In this document: positions 11,555 to 25,145 of the stretch, piece after piece
How positions within the stretch are numbered: the first letter of the stretch is position 1
How the letters are laid out: every line of letters begins with the position of its first letter
NCBI GenBank assembly: GCA_013398955.1
Contig: VWPU01004213.1
Span: 35,718-99,717 of the forward strand
Reading direction: 5' to 3'
DNA: 64,000 bases
Origin: Callaeas wilsoni
Taxonomy: Eukaryota; Chordata; Aves; Passeriformes; Callaeidae
Program-made: the position numbers and the translations under genes
Notes under the pieces: model-generated
Told to the model about the DNA's origin: nothing
Database searches by the model: none
Seen by the model: only the letters and a program-made list of their open reading frames with translations

Positions 11555-13369
11555 ATTTATTTTTTCTTTTACTTACTTTCCCCATTCCAGCATGAGCATG
11601 TCCCAGCTTGACCACTACAGGAAAATTTGGAGTTGTGAGCTGAAAGACAAAAGAGGGACCTTTTCATTAGTTATTTTTTTCCAGCCACTGTATTTGGAAT
11701 AATTTTCTTTTATTTAGTAGCTTTTATCTCCTTCCTGGATGCTGTAAACTAGAGAATAAAAAGGCCAAATAAAGTTTGTCTGGGTGATAGGACAGTGAGC
11801 AAATAACTCTTTACTGAGCCCTGTATGATTGAAAATGGAGGTCTGGCAGAATTCCTCAGATCTGACCCACTTCTGCTGTGTGATAGCAGTTTTCCACCCT
11901 GTACATAAGCATGTGGGTACACTCATATGCCTGTAAAATACAGTTGCACTTGCAAACTTGAGTAACTGACCACTTTCAGATGCTGAAAACATCTGAATGG
12001 TGGGAAAGACAAGGGTTGTTTGTTCTTTTCCACATGGTCTGCTTTGGCCTTAATAGTGACTGTACCCCTCCCATCAGTGGGGAGGGTGGGGGGACAAGGA
12101 GAAAAGGAAGTGGGGCCAACCCTTAGGTGCAACTCACAGAGTCCATCTATTCATAAAGCCTGTTCTTGTCTACCTTCAGGGGTGGGTATAGTGAATAAAA
12201 GAAAACAAAGAAGGGTTGGAATCAGCAATAAAAATAGAAAAATAAAAAGTCATATGTTCTCCCTGGCTTGCGTGGTGTTTCCGTTGGGCAGGGTCCTGCC
12301 ATCCAAGGCATACAAGGTCATCTTAGAGCACATGTGGGATTTTACTTGAAGAACTGCAAGTACCCTTTCTGCCTTTTGTTCTCCAGTTTCATGCTCATGC
12401 AAGGATTCACTTGGAGTGGTCGGTTCAGAGCTGGGTGGCTGTACTGGTAGGAAGTGCACCTGTCAGGAGTAAGTAGGATATATGCACCACAGCTCCCCTA
12501 CGTACTGGTCCATTTCTACACCTCTGCTTGGCATCCCTGTGACCTTCATCTTGTCTTGTGCTCATGATTCTTGTGATCTAAATGCTATTCGTTCAACATA
12601 CAACTGGTTATTTTCTCTGGCATATTTCATTTCCTTTGAAGACACTTTTGTCTTTATTTAAGTGCCCAAAGTGATGAGGTCTATTCATTAAGCAGTTAAC
12701 CTGGAGATCTGGCAAAGGGAGGTAGTAGAATTTTGATGGATAAACGAGTCTCCTATTTATTTAAGTTCGCGAATAGATAAACAACTTGTTCTTGTGCTAA
12801 TTACCAATTGTCTGCATGGGCAGGCAGGCACTACGCCCTAAAGATAGAATGGTGCTGTAGTCTCCATCTGTGGCAGCTCACTATAAATAACAAAATTAGT
12901 AATGAACACTGATATGTTTTGCTATTCAGCTGCTTATATAAAGAAATGTCACGGGAGAGGGGAACAGTGAGTGCATCACGTCCTCAAGCAGCCTGTGTCA
13001 CTTTCTTCAGGCAGAAAGCTGAAGAAAGATCTTCTTTGGACCACAGGAGGACACAATAAATCACAGTCCTGGCACAGGCAGGGACCAGCACCACTGCTTC
13101 AGAAGAAGAGGCAAAAGACTGATAGGTGGCCATCCTGAAATCAAATGGTTAGGCATATGTCCAGGCACACGAGTTTGTGCTCTATTTCACCTTTGCCTCT
13201 TTAATTCATTGTAAGAGCCTGAAATTTAATTTATGCTGGCATAAATGAATCCTTTGGAGGGCTGCACCTGAGGCTTACTGAAGATAGGGCTATGGATGGA
13301 CCATGCCAGATGTTTAATGCTGGAAGATGAAAGGTAACCTAGTAATTGGGGCACCCACCTGCTCAGGCT
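11555..13369. other. Intronic sequence with no recognised feature
   Basis: Noncoding. The part near 12.65-12.95 kb is AT-rich with several TAAT-type homeodomain-like cores and could be a conserved element, but this cannot be judged from one sequence. Confidence 0.5.
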
Positions 13370-13700
13370 CTGGGAGATGTGGCTCGCTTCCCAGCTCTCT
13401 CATCCCTGCCCCATGCCCCCTGTTTGAGCCAAAGTGCTTGCAAGCCCCGGCCTCTGTTCCCCGTTTGGGAGCGGAGGCAGCAGCTGTTTCTACGGCGCAG
13501 GAAAAGCAAACTGCATGCTGTGAGCGCGCCTGATGCCCTGGCAAGGAGGCCACAGAAGTGTGTGGGATAGATAATGCTCTATCACCAGCTCAAAGCAACA
13601 GAGGCAGGAAGCAGTGTCTCTGCTGCCCTGTTTTATGTCCCCTGCCTATGGTGTTGCTGAGGGAGCCTGCTCGGGCATGGGGCCCGGGAGTGGGAAGCAT
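13370..13700. other. Locally GC- and CpG-elevated patch
   Basis: Compared with the AT-rich surroundings this ~330-bp patch is GC-rich and carries about ten CpGs, clustered around ccccggcc, gagcggagg, tacggcgc, gagcgcgc and gcccggg. It is not dense enough to call a CpG island. It overlaps short frames on both strands with no domain. A regulatory role is possible but unsupported. Confidence 0.4.
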
Positions 13701-15344
13701 CTGTTTTCCTGTATACATGCAAAGAAGGTTTGGGATCCAGTAAACAACCCAAGTTTACAGTTAGTCTGGAAAATACCACCGGCAATGACAACGTGCTGTG
13801 CAGATTTCTTTCTCTTTTCTTCTTGGAAACATGAACTCAGCTTTCTTACTAAGGCTTGGTCTCATCCCATGTAGGGGTGACCAGCTGGTGTCAGAGCATG
13901 CTGGGGTCACATGTGGCTTGGCCTGGGCATAGCGCTTGGGGTGAGACAGACCTAGACTGTGAACATGTGGTAGCCTCGCTGGGAAAGCTGTGGCTCCAGA
14001 GAAATGCTGGTGCATGGTGAGTCAGGAACCTGCCTCTGCCACTGAAAACCCACCAAATTTCCACGTACATGAACCTACCTGCCTTACGGAGGAACCAACA
14101 AGAGAGCGTGGCACTTACACAGAGCTGCATTATATAATGAGTTTATCTAGTGACAGTGGAGTCCCCTTAGCCTGTGCTGAAGTTAAGTGTAATCAAAAGC
14201 TCTCCATAGTCCACAAGACTAAAGCAACCAGAGTCCACAACCACCCGCTGGAAAGCCCTTGCTGAAGTTGTGGAAGTGGTTGAATGCCACTGCAGTCAAC
14301 AGGGAGACCTCCAGCTTCCACCAGAGTCTTGCTGGGACTTGAGTCCCATTTTTGTTGCTAATAAGGTGGCCAGCCAGCATACTTGGCAAGCACCCAGATG
14401 GATAGGGAAGCCAAAAGAAGGGAGAATCTATTATACACACGACTCTGATGCAATTCACACACAAACACGGTGAGAAGTTCTGAGGGTGGCCAAAGCCACC
14501 ACAAGGGCAGACTCCTGAGATGAGTATTTACACTTACAGAGTCATACATTTCCCGGGAGAGAAGATTATTGTAATCACAGAATAGCACCACATTTTAATA
14601 AGAAAAGCATGTTTTATTAAAGTCATGCGAAGACATATGTCTGTGTCTTTCTATGTGTCGCAAGGGCTCTTTTTTCTCAGTGAAAAACACTTTGATAATT
14701 TTAAAATGTGCATGAAATGTTAATAAGGCTGTTATAGATGAAGTTGGCAGGTTTTGGGATGGGACTGTAGTACTGCATCTAGCTCAGTGATCATATGCAG
14801 TGTGTTTGTTCATATGCATAACTTAAGCCTTTGAATTAAAATCTTACAAATGTATTCCCAGAGGTTGTGACAAAGCCTTGAGGTGCCAAGGTTTACATAA
14901 ATGTCTAGAGCTTGGGGTATGTAGAGGCCTGTTAAGAGTCAACAGTTTGAATCCTGAACCTAGGAACTCATCCATATCTTTGGTAGTAGTGAAGGGAGAG
15001 TTATGAAGTTATTCCCAACATAGAACACCGATGGCCCAAAGTGTACCATTTTATCCCCCGATTTTCAGGGCTCTGCTCTGTGTTTAGTGCCACTGCACAA
15101 ATGACTTTGCAGTTTATCAGTTTTGGCACTGGTGTGTAAAATGAGCGCTGGTATGCACACATTAGCCTTTATTTGAAAACACCTGGCTGTCAACTGTGAC
15201 ACTTCCCCCTTTACCTTCTGCCCCTCCTTTCCCACAAATAATGAGGGCTTCAGTACTTCTTGTAAATTTATGAATATTTTCTCTATTCTTTACTGGCGGA
15301 GCAGTCGAACAGAGTTGGATCTAAATTGATCTGAAGGAAGGAAT
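13701..15344. other. Intronic sequence with no recognised feature
   Basis: Noncoding; only short overlapping frames with no recognisable product and no repeat family identified. Confidence 0.55.
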
Positions 15345-15488
15345 CTTAGACAGGCAGTCTTCAAAGCCAGGTTGGACAAGGCCTTGAGCAGCTTAACCTA
15401 GTGGGAGATGTCCTTGCACATGGCAGCAGGGATGATATATGATCTTTAAGGTCCCTTCCGACCCCTTAACATTTTAGGATTTTATGAA
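15345..15488 (+). mobile_element. CR1 LINE 3'-end fragment (sense)
   Basis: The stretch carries the order of motifs of the avian CR1 3' untranslated end: ccaggttggacaaggcc, ttgagcagcttaacctagtg, ggagatgtcc, catggcagcaggg, atgatctttaaggtccctt, ccgacccc, ending in degenerate 8-mer tail units (attttagg, attttatga). CR1 is the dominant non-LTR retrotransposon of birds. Copies are usually 5'-truncated like this one and end in short tandem 8-mers rather than poly(A). Divergence from the consensus as I remember it is clear, so the copy is old and inactive. Confidence 0.9.
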
Positions 15489-17023
15489 CTCTGATCTAAC
15501 CCATAAATACAATGCTTTTGACTCTTTTGTTTCACTGAGGCCCTCAAGAGAGATGCTGATTTTAAGTTTGTGATTTTTTTGTACTGTCCTGTAGTCCATG
15601 AACAAAGCAGAATGTGTCTTTTGATTTCCTTCCGTCATGTGTAGTTTTGTGCATTAGTTCACATTATCTAGCTCATCTTATACAATGAATTTCAGTTTCC
15701 AGTATTATTCCTTCTTCTGCAAAACCCTTCCAATAAATGCTAAAATTAATAGGACAGGCTGCAATTACATCATGGATAATATTAGGAAGGATTTCGGGTG
15801 GTGGGAGATGGAGTCATTAAAACTTTGGTTTCTTGACATCGATATTGTATTACCATAGCATCCAGTGTTTTCAAACAGGCCAGAAGGCCCCATAGCACAA
15901 GGTATTGTAATTTTGCCTTCACCCTGGCCTCAGAAGTAATATTCTGAATTTTTCTTTTATACTCTGAACCTGATTTTTATGTTTATTTAGCTGCTTTTAC
16001 TTGTATGACGACAAAGTCTGTTTTGGGTGGGTACCTAATGGATGATGGGAATGTTGTTCTTGCACTTGAGAGCTAAAAGTTGGAAGTAACGTGTGTGGCA
16101 CTTCCCTGGTGTCAATTAAGTTGAAGGAGCTGTGAACGTATAATTTCCTGTAAAACCAAGCAAGCTGATTCAAACCTACAGGAAAATAATGATGTCATGG
16201 CACGCTGTCATTGTGTTTAAGGAACCATCTTACTAAATACTGGAGCTGAAGATCAGCACTGGTTGCCTGCCAGCCTTGCCAGGCATGGCAACATCAGGGC
16301 TGCATGTGATATGGATTCCTGTAAAACACACACCTGTGTGTTGATTACTGTATTGTAATTAGAGCAGAATGAAGAAAAAATCATTATCTGGGGAAAGAGG
16401 GCCTCAAGATCGCTTTCAAGACAGCTGAAGTAAATCCTGAGGAGGAGTAGGTATCTGAAAGGTGTCAGGAGGAAGGAGGAGATGGGGGTATGATGAGAAG
16501 AGCAATGAGATACTTGTGACAGGAGGAGTTCAACGACAGCTGGATCAAGACAGCATTGTACAAGTGGGATCTGAAGCAGTGAGGCAGTTGACGGACGAGA
16601 TGGCAGCAGAGTGGTAAAAAAATATCCTTTGATTCTCCCATTACTTTTAAAAAGCACAACAAAAGAGGAAAAAAAAAAAAAGAAACCCCAACAGCAGCAT
16701 GACTTAATCCCCACATCCTCAAGTAAACAAACCACAAACCAATGTTTCAGGGCTCCTAACACTTGCTGTGGTTAGAATGGGTCATGGAAGTGAGTAAAAA
16801 AGGGGTAAGCACAAACTGGAACATTTTGTCATTGATTCCACCTCTAATGTTACATAACTTCTTTATTTCAGACAGGATGTATTTGGGTTCCCCTAGTGGA
16901 GAGTAAGAGTGTGAGCATTTGATATTCTTCTCACTCCTTTGGAGCTTCAAGTGTGAGAATTCATATGAACATATCCAGACAAGCAGATGCTCAGGAAAAA
17001 AACCCAAAATGCAGTATGTGTAC
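15489..17023. other. Intronic sequence with only a homopolymer tract
   Basis: Noncoding. It contains a 13-bp A run at 16669-16681 and an 8-bp inverted repeat aacacaca/tgtgtgtt at 16325-16342. A 169-codon minus-strand frame (16253-16762) includes a poly-Phe/Ser stretch created by the A run and is not credible as a gene. Confidence 0.6.
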
Positions 17024-17037
17024 GCACACATGTGTGC
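17024..17037. repeat. 14-bp perfect palindrome
   Basis: gcacacatgtgtgc equals its own reverse complement. It sits in a CA/TG-rich stretch, so it may simply reflect local alternating purine-pyrimidine sequence. Confidence 0.7.
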
Positions 17038-17741
17038 TTGTATTTGCACACTTAGCTAGCAGACCTGGTCAATAAATCCCCATTACCACATATCGAATCA
17101 CAGGCAGGTTTTTTAAAGGTTCTATGACTACATAGAAAATGTCTATAATTCCTTAATGCATAATGTTCATTTAGCTATTTTGCAGTGGTGCCTTTAAGGA
17201 AGCTTCTTGTCTTTCCTTTTTTGCTAGGAGAGTGAATACATTCTCCCAAATTCTTATGTTGAGAAACTGCCCAAATATTTTTTTGTGGGATGCAGTGAAA
17301 GAGAAGAAGAAACTCTTGAGTTTCCTTTTCTCCCTGACCTGAATTGCGTGCCTTTTGCTGTATTTTTCTCTAATTAGAAAATTACATCCCCCATGTAAAC
17401 ACATTGCAAAGGAAGAGATGGTGAACACCACTTATTAACTGTAGCATCTAAGCTATGGTAAAAGATATAAGAAGGAGACAGACGGGAAATAAAATGCTTT
17501 ATGAATTTATGCTGGAGTCTTCAAAGCCATCACTCTTCCAAGAATCCCTGAGGTTCAAAAGATACTGGCCAACAAACCTCTCTTCACTTGGCAGGCTTGA
17601 CTGTCCCTTTTTTGGGGAAAATTCTGAATTCTCACTGATTTCAAAATGGGCAGCATTGGGTTTCTTTGGAGAGAAAAAAGAAAAAAGTTCCCTAAACTTC
17701 ACAGAGGAAAACAACATTTTGCAACAAGTCTCACTGAAGCC

Positions 17742-17799
17742 AATCATGCCCCAATTACTGCTGGCCTCTAAATCATGCCCCAGTTACTGCTGGTCTCTA
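17742..17799. repeat. Tandem duplication of a 29-bp unit
   Basis: Two adjacent 29-bp copies, 17742-17770 and 17771-17799, each beginning aatcatgcccca and ending ctcta, differ at only two positions (a/g and c/t, both transitions). It lies within a 190-codon frame on the plus strand that has no recognised domain. A recent local slippage duplication is the simplest explanation. Confidence 0.9.
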
Positions 17800-20700
17800 A
17801 TCTCACCACAGTCTGCTGCAGGTACTTTTCTGTCACCAAAGGGCAAAGCGCGTATGGTTCTCACCCCAACTTTTTCACAAAGTGAAGCCGTGTGCCGCGA
17901 CTGCAAAGCTGGGAGGCCCCCACATGACTCCAAGGGCTTGGTTGTGGTTTCACAACCTTCTGTAGCACATCTGAGCGTGGTGCAGTTCTGTCAGTGTAAA
18001 ATGAGAAGCGGGTCCTGGGCTTATTAGTACATTCATTGAGAAATATCTGCCTGCCACAGAAATGGCTCCAAAGTTTTCTTGTAAACCTCATGCTGTTGTA
18101 ACTGCCAATGACCCCGTGCAGACTGGGCTGGCATTGCCATGTCAGATGCTGGCACAAGCAATGAGCCATGGATGCTGCCTGACACAGGTAATGGGATACT
18201 GGAACATTTGAAACACTCTCTGGGCTCCTGAAAGCTCTTGGACAATGAATCACCACCTCCTTCCTCCTTGCCATTCTTCAGCACTGAAAGCTATAGAAAT
18301 AGCAGCACAGAGGACCAGGCAGTCACAGTTGGACTTCTTTGAAAGATCAATTTTTATACTTTTTTTAAAAAGCACAGTTAATAATCTTGATTAATGTCTC
18401 AGGAGGGACTTCAGACATAAAGAAGAATGAGGATTACAGGAAGTATCGCCATGCAGCTGGCATCTCATGCCACATCTATACTAGTAAATAGAACAATGAC
18501 ATAGCAAGGACACTGGCCCTGATCTGCCTATACTGTTAAATTGTTAGACCAGTCTCTGGCATATTCTGTCTCAAGACAAATAACCTTCTCCCAAGCAATT
18601 CGCAAGCACAACACAGAACCAGCACAAGTCTGCAGACATGCCCCACAGAGCACTGGAGACCAGAAGAGCTTGACAGCACGACTGTGGTTGGGCCATGGCA
18701 GAGCTGCCAGAGAATGAGCCTGGCACTATATGGTTTGCTGCTGTTAATGTAGCCTCTGTGTGTCTCACTGGGTTGAGCACGAGAGTAGTTCTTATCTTGC
18801 ATTGTGCCCTATTTTTGCCTGCTCCCACATTAGTGTTTCGTTTTGGCTGTACAGACAAATGGTCTGTCTCATGCAGCCAGATGTCATACCATTCCCATAT
18901 GACAATTTCCACTGACTACCTTTTTCAGCCTGAATTCACAGCAGGTCCTTTTTTGGCTTACAGCCATGGATATTTACATCACATTTCTTTTGTTCGCTGA
19001 CCTGGAAAGTCAGGTATTGCCTCACATGAGAAATGTTTGAGCTATGGGATCAGTTCGTTCTATTTTACAGCTGGATCATATTTTTAGCATTTTCAGGCCT
19101 TAGGCTCATGCAGGAATTCAAATACTTTGCTAATGTGGCCTGGAGTGAAATAGACATCCCCTGCTTTTTGTGCTCTGGGACATAAATGTGGGGAATAAAC
19201 CTGTTCCATGGATTTACCTCCTCCATGGGCTGCACATGAAGTTAAACACTGGCAACAGCTCTTCTTAACACTGAACTTGTTGTGATGTCTTTTGTAGGCA
19301 CCTAGAGCAGGTGGGGGCCAGGTATGAGCTCTGTTCTTCCTACATCCTCATTCTTGTGCTTCACAGTCTCAAGCTTCTTTCTCCAGATAAAAATCTTCTG
19401 TGTTTATCCAGACTAATTTTTGGCTCATGTCAGAGACATTGAGGACATGAAAGGCAGGCATTGTATCCCATGTTTGAATTAGCTCTGTGTCTTTTGAGAT
19501 TTCTTGGGAACTTTCAAATTACATGGTTTTGGTAGGAGCCAAAAACTGTAGGAAGGGCTGTATTTCACAATCTCTCCAAATTCAGCAATTGCTTGGGAAA
19601 GAGAATGAGGTCCCAGGGGGCAAATTTTATATTTTGAAAGGTGGAAGTATCATGTTTCAATGATTCAGTGAATGAGCACTAATTAACTTCTTCCCCTCCC
19701 CAATCCAAATGGGACATGGAATGCTTTCAAACTGCAAAAGAGAAGTTTTTCTGACAATTTCTTCATGTTTCATTCTTGAGGATTTTGGAGATTTCAGCTT
19801 TGGGTTAGGGATATATCCAAAACCTTGGAACCTCTCAAGAGCTGAGAAATACATTTTCCTGCCTAGGCTTCAAGGGCATGAGCCCACAATGGCACCACTT
19901 GGGTATTTGTCTCCCTCTTGTGTCTTGTTCCATGAGATAAGATACAATCCTGCTCCACCTGTTTGCTAAAGCCACTAGAGCTCCCAATGAAGTGGAAGAG
20001 ACTGTGGGTGACCTGTGCTCCTAATTGTCTGTGAACTCAGTGCTGAGAGACAGCCTAGTTTGATATTAGGAGTGAAAAGCAGAAGGGAAATCAAGCAGGC
20101 TCCATACAGGACACAGGCAGAGTTATTTTCAGCTGGGACTGGCTTCTGTTTACATCTTTCCCAGCTGTAACAAGGAAGGGGTTCCTGAAGTGAAAGCATT
20201 CAGACGAAGACAGAAGAAACCACTGTGCGGATCAGCCTTTTTCATCTCGCAACCACCACCTCGGCCAGCGGCGTTTTTCCCCTGCTGAGCACACATTGAT
20301 GTACCGCAGGCTGCAACAGCCAGGAATGGCAAGAAGCAGGAAGCAGAGAAATTCCTTTTGGAGTAACACATAGACCCTCTTCTTTACTTTGGGCAAGCCT
20401 GGAGTGGCAAAGGATGCTGCGGTCTCTGTAAGCCCACTCCTGTTTGTCTAGAGAGAAAGGGTTCACCCTTTACTGGAAAAAGAGGTGGAGACCTGAGCTG
20501 ATTTCATCTGTGAGGCAATATCTCCACTTCTCAGGGATAAATGAGACAAATGTGAGTGAGCTGGTCCACGCCCGGAACAGGAAGGCATTTGTTTTTTTCC
20601 CAGGCACAGTACTGAGGCTGTTGCGGGACCCAGGTAGGATTTTGGAATGTGGGCAGAAACCCACATGGAGGTGACTGAGGATGTGCCCGAAAGAAGGGCA

Positions 20701-21040
20701 TTGGGTTCAGCAGGGGAGCTCATGCCAGGCACTCTGGCTGGAGGTAGAAACAGGCACAGTCAAAGTCTGAAACTAGTCCGGAACGATGGATTTCTTTAGA
20801 AAACTTGTTTCTTTAATACAATTCTACCTCTTTTCTTCCCGTCAAACATCATGCCATTAACTTATTTTTCAAAACTAGTTGCTGAAGTCTTCTGCTGTGG
20901 TCATGGCTTTAATTCTCATGGAGGTAGTGCCAGCACCTCACTAATGCAGCAGCTGAACTTCTCTGAAGAGTTTCTGTGCTGCACAAACTGTTGCTATCAA
21001 AATACACAGGCCAAATTTCAGGGAAGCAGGAGTGCCTTTT
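17800..21040. other. Intronic sequence with no recognised feature
   Basis: Noncoding; overlapping short frames only. No repeat family recognised. Confidence 0.55.
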
Positions 21041-21064
21041 AAACAACAACAACAACAACAACAA
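21041..21064. repeat. (CAA)n microsatellite
   Basis: About seven consecutive caa/aac units. The tract follows the end of a short chance frame and has no recognised associated element. Confidence 0.9.
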
Positions 21065-24004
21065 ATCTTTGTACAGACAAAGAAAAAGTTTGCTTTCTCA
21101 AAGAAGCTGAATCACACCTTAACAGTTTAGGCTTACATAAAAGCTGTGAAGGAAATTTAATGTGCAAAAATGTAGTTTCAAATGGGAGAAGCCAAATGGA
21201 CTTTTCATTTTTTTTCTTGGTTTTGTTTCTTAAATTCTGAAATCAAAGACAGTTTCGTGTACACTTATCCTTGCAGACTTCTCAACTGATTGGTTTTCAT
21301 CCATCAGTTGTGGGTGGGACAATAAAGAAATTATTCAAAACTTCCCATGCATAAGTGACTTTCCTAATTCCATCCTCAGAGAGTAGCAGGTGTTCATGCT
21401 ACGTATCTGCACTTTTGGACTTCAGTAGCAAGAATCTCTGATACTGGGCCTTGAGGACAGGGTACTATTTCATGTGCATTTTGTAGACAGCCCCAATTAG
21501 TTAAATTAGTTTGTCTGCATCATAAATGTAAAGCAGCGCACACTGAATTTGTCTCTAATTGTGGCATTGCTTTGGTGATGGGTTGCAGACTTCGGTTTTT
21601 TTTAAAACTTTCTCATTAGTACTTAGCTTAAGGCATTTGTGAGAAACCACAGCCTCCTAAAGCTCCCACTCCTGTCCTCTTAACTTTGGCTCACAAGGTT
21701 TTAATGGATGAACAGAAGGCAAAGAAAGCCTTTGGTTCTCATACCACTCAGCAAACCTCCGGCTGGCACTGGCATTGTTTGGGAACCCTTGTGGGGATGA
21801 AAGCAAACTCTGTACAGATGTGGCCTCTTCTGAGACTGCCCTTTGAGGCCTGTTGATTCTCAGAACAAAAAGCACGTGAGGAGGGTGACTGGCAGGGGAT
21901 TTTCATGGAGCGCTCTAAGTGAAGTTATTTTAAACTGATCCTGCACCACACAGGGCTAATGATAGTCCCTGGTGGAAGGGGTTCCCAAAAGCACAAATGC
22001 TGCTCTGATCCTTTGTACAGAGTGAATTTTTCCATAACCTCAGTGGGACACTGCGTGGAGATCCTCTGGGATGATAGGCTCCTGAAGCACATCAAGATGC
22101 AGGCTCACCAGTTTGGAGCTGAAAATGTAGGGCTGGATGAATGTGGCAAAAAAAGCCACATGTAGATGGCCTATGCAAGGACAGTTTGGGTGTTTCTGTT
22201 CCCAGACCTTTCTGGGGAGGGATCATGGGGTTGGCCTACATGGATCTGGCTGTTGCTGTGTATTTTTGGACCTTGGTCTCCACCTGTGAGAACTTAATGG
22301 AGTGAATGGTTGGGTATCTCTGTCCCTACTGTGAAGACATGCTCACAGGGCGCTAAAGACAAATCCTGTCCTTTCTTCCTAAACCCTCACACAGGCAGTT
22401 TATGAGGCATGATATGCGAACCTTGCCCCACGGAAGGATTAACCAGCTCTCCGAAACTGGGAGTGGTAAATGGGATCTCTCCTGAAACAAATCCCACTAT
22501 GAGTACAACCACTGATTAAACTGAGGCTTTGAATGGTAAAACTGTAACCGGGGCAGGAAATTTGATTACATCCATCAATCCAGCTGTCTGACTTCATGCG
22601 GCTAATGCTGTCCTGAGCTCATCACTGTGGCAGCACGGCACCGTACACGCAAGGGCTGGAGCCCTGGCCGCACCAAGGGCAAAGGGAGTTAGCTCATTCA
22701 TTTTGATGAGGCCATGCTTTCTTTTGCAATATCTGGTAAAGAATGTTTATCTCAAATTCCTCTCCTACCCTGAGGTATTTTCACTGTTTTATTGCTCAGT
22801 GATGTAACTTTTAAGCAATCCATATGAGGATGGCCTTTCATGCCCAAAGCTGAGGCCAACCGAGAGTAGAGGGACAGCTGAGAGGCTGTGGCCATTCACC
22901 CATCTTATGATGCAAGGTCCCAGGGGTATGTGGACCAAAGCTGCCCTGAAGTATCCCCACAGCAGGGAGAAGCAAGCTTTTTCAGGAATTCGGAGCAGTG
23001 CTGGGAAAGCTCAGAGAGAGGGGGAAGCCGCTGACCCCTTCCTCCCTCTCGTCTCTTCCCACACGTCTGTGAGGTCTCAGATGAGTTGTTCAGGAAAGGC
23101 TGGGAGTCTTCCTTCTAGGGTGGCACATCTCCGTGCGACACCAGCACTGGCCTGGGACCACAGACCTCATTTGTCCCAAAGTTTCCAGGTTGCCAAGTAA
23201 TGCCAGGAGACACAAATCACTTCTATATGTGATTTCATTCTTTTATGCCATAAGCTAATTGCTTCCTTGTACCACAATAAGTTCCAGCTGTTGGTCTTTA
23301 TCTGTTTCTGTGTTTCTTCTGTCACTCTGGAGCATGGGCAATTTAGAAATGGTTCCCACATTTCCTCTTTTACTTCAAAAGAAACAAGAAAACAAAACTC
23401 TCTCAGGCAAAATCTGCCTACTCCTAACTGTACTTCTCTGTGTGAGAGGATCCAAGATCAAATTATCTAAAATGTTACCTATCAAAAGAGTTACTTCGAA
23501 TTTGTCAATGAAAAGCAGAGCTTCTTTGGTGATGCTGCACACATAGAAGCCCAGACAGAACTGGGACAAGCTAAGCTGTGCAGTATGTGACAAAGACAGT
23601 GTTAATTTTTAACGTGGTGAGACTACTTGTCCAAGCTTACGAAGTCTGGCTTGGGACTGAGGGAGAATGAGGACCTTTCATTTGTAAAATTTGGTGTAAA
23701 CCTTCTGTGTCCCCACCAAAAGATGACGTTAATTATATTGAATTCACTTCTTTAGATCGACAGAGTTGGTTGAGAGGTGATTAGGTGGTAAACAAGACTG
23801 CATAGAGAGCCAGAGATCAGATTGTCAGAGCTAGAAGCAATCCATGTGAGAAGGGGATTAAACAGGTCCTTCTTCTCCAAGCACAGCCTTAAAACATTTC
23901 CCAACACCCAAGATTATTTTTAATGTGCTTTCAAGATTTAAAGTAGTATATCAGTTTTAATATTTTTCAATTGCAAACATGTTATGAAGGGAAGAGAAGA
24001 TGTA
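21065..24004. other. Intronic sequence with no recognised feature
   Basis: Noncoding; no repeat, RNA gene or exon recognised. Small CpG-containing spots near 22.63 kb and 23.1 kb are not enriched enough to annotate. Confidence 0.55.
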
Positions 24005-24075
24005 TAAGGAGTTGCCCAGAGAGGTGGGTGAACTTGGCAGTGAAATTCAAAGCTGACCTTTTGAAGGTATTAATC
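24005..24075 (+). mobile_element. Possible CR1-like fragment
   Basis: aaggagttgcccagagaggtg followed downstream by attcaaagctgac resembles the CR1 segment that reads roughly 'ggttgcccagagaggt...tattcaaa', located some 100-150 bp before the 3' end. No 3' tail follows, so only a short core supports this and the match may be coincidental. Confidence 0.3.
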
Positions 24076-24614
24076 ACTGGCTAAGCTAACATCTGGCTTA
24101 TAACTTCGACAGAAGACAGGATGCTGAGTTTACGGAAAGAGTGAGAGGGAATTTTTCAGTGAATCAGGAGGAAGACAGAAATGGCTGTATGGAATAGGTG
24201 TGAATTGTTAGGGAGCTGCCTAAATGGGGTGAAGCAGATGCTATTTGCTTTAATTCAGTGTGAGTGCTGCAGGAGGCAGATGCTCATGGACACCCTGATC
24301 CCTGGTTCCTACCACTCTCTTTTGCTTACAGCTTACTGATGGGAACCAGCGACATGAAGAATTAAATACCCAGGTGCAAACTGAACCAGCTCTGAACTTC
24401 AGTGACCTCTATTTCAGCCTCATTAGTTTGATCTGTCCTGGGAGTGTCAGCTGGTGGCTAGAATTTTTCTCCCAAGCAATAGCCAGCAAGAGAGGTCTAT
24501 GTTGTTCATGAGCATGGTCAGTGGCATCATGCAGCTTACAATGCAGCTGGGAAAATACATCTAGCAATGAGAAGGGTAGATTTAAACCGTGCAGGAAATT
24601 TTTGTTAGGAATGG

Positions 24615-24647
24615 GGTTTATAGTGACTTCAGATGACATTGAGAATG
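24615..24647 (+). repeat. Dispersed ~32-bp repeat, copy 1
   Basis: This segment, containing tagtgacttcagatgacatt, matches the segment at 25146-25177 (gtagtgactgcagacgacat) at about 28 of 32 positions. The flanks do not align obviously. The two copies are ~530 bp apart in the same orientation. Confidence 0.6.
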
Positions 24648-25145
24648 ATTAGTGCTACTGCTGTTCCTCACCACCTCCTCTCTGTGAACATGACCACAAA
24701 AGCTAGAAGAGAATGGATGCTTTGGTCCTTTGGGTCATGCTTGGGACAGGGGCTTTGCTTGCCAGGTTGGCTATGGGAAGTGTGCTATTTAGTGGAAATC
24801 CACCTGGAGTGTGGGGCCAAAACCCAGCATGTGTTCTGGCAGTAGTGCAAGGCTGGGACTCTTCTTTTCCTGTGAGATAGCAGCCCAAGCCCAGCTGGCC
24901 AGGCAGTCAAAGCACTGACACTCTGAGCTCACATCTTGAACCTCACGTTAGATGTGTCTCAGTTACATTCGCAAAGGATGGTGCAATCTATTTAAGTGCA
25001 GAAAGGAGTTTTAGTCGGTAGAAGTGTCCCAACACTGGGACTTTTTGCAGGGAGAAAGATCATAGGGCTGACCCTTTACACTGCTCGGGGAGACACAGGC
25101 AGCAAGAAGGGAGGAAGCCCCACAGATACCATGGCCTTTTTTGGA

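Noticed and set aside
16253..16762. 169-codon minus-strand frame with a hydrophobic start
   Set aside because: The hydrophobic Phe-rich part is the translation of a poly(A)/poly(T) run. No homology recognised.
17985..18015. Possible antisense MIR core (cagtgtaaaatgagaagc)
   Set aside because: Isolated short match without the flanking MIR landmarks.
17455..18027. Longest open frame in the window (190 codons, plus strand)
   Set aside because: It contains the 29-bp tandem duplication, has no recognisable domain, and overlaps antisense frames. One frame of this size is expected by chance in 64 kb.
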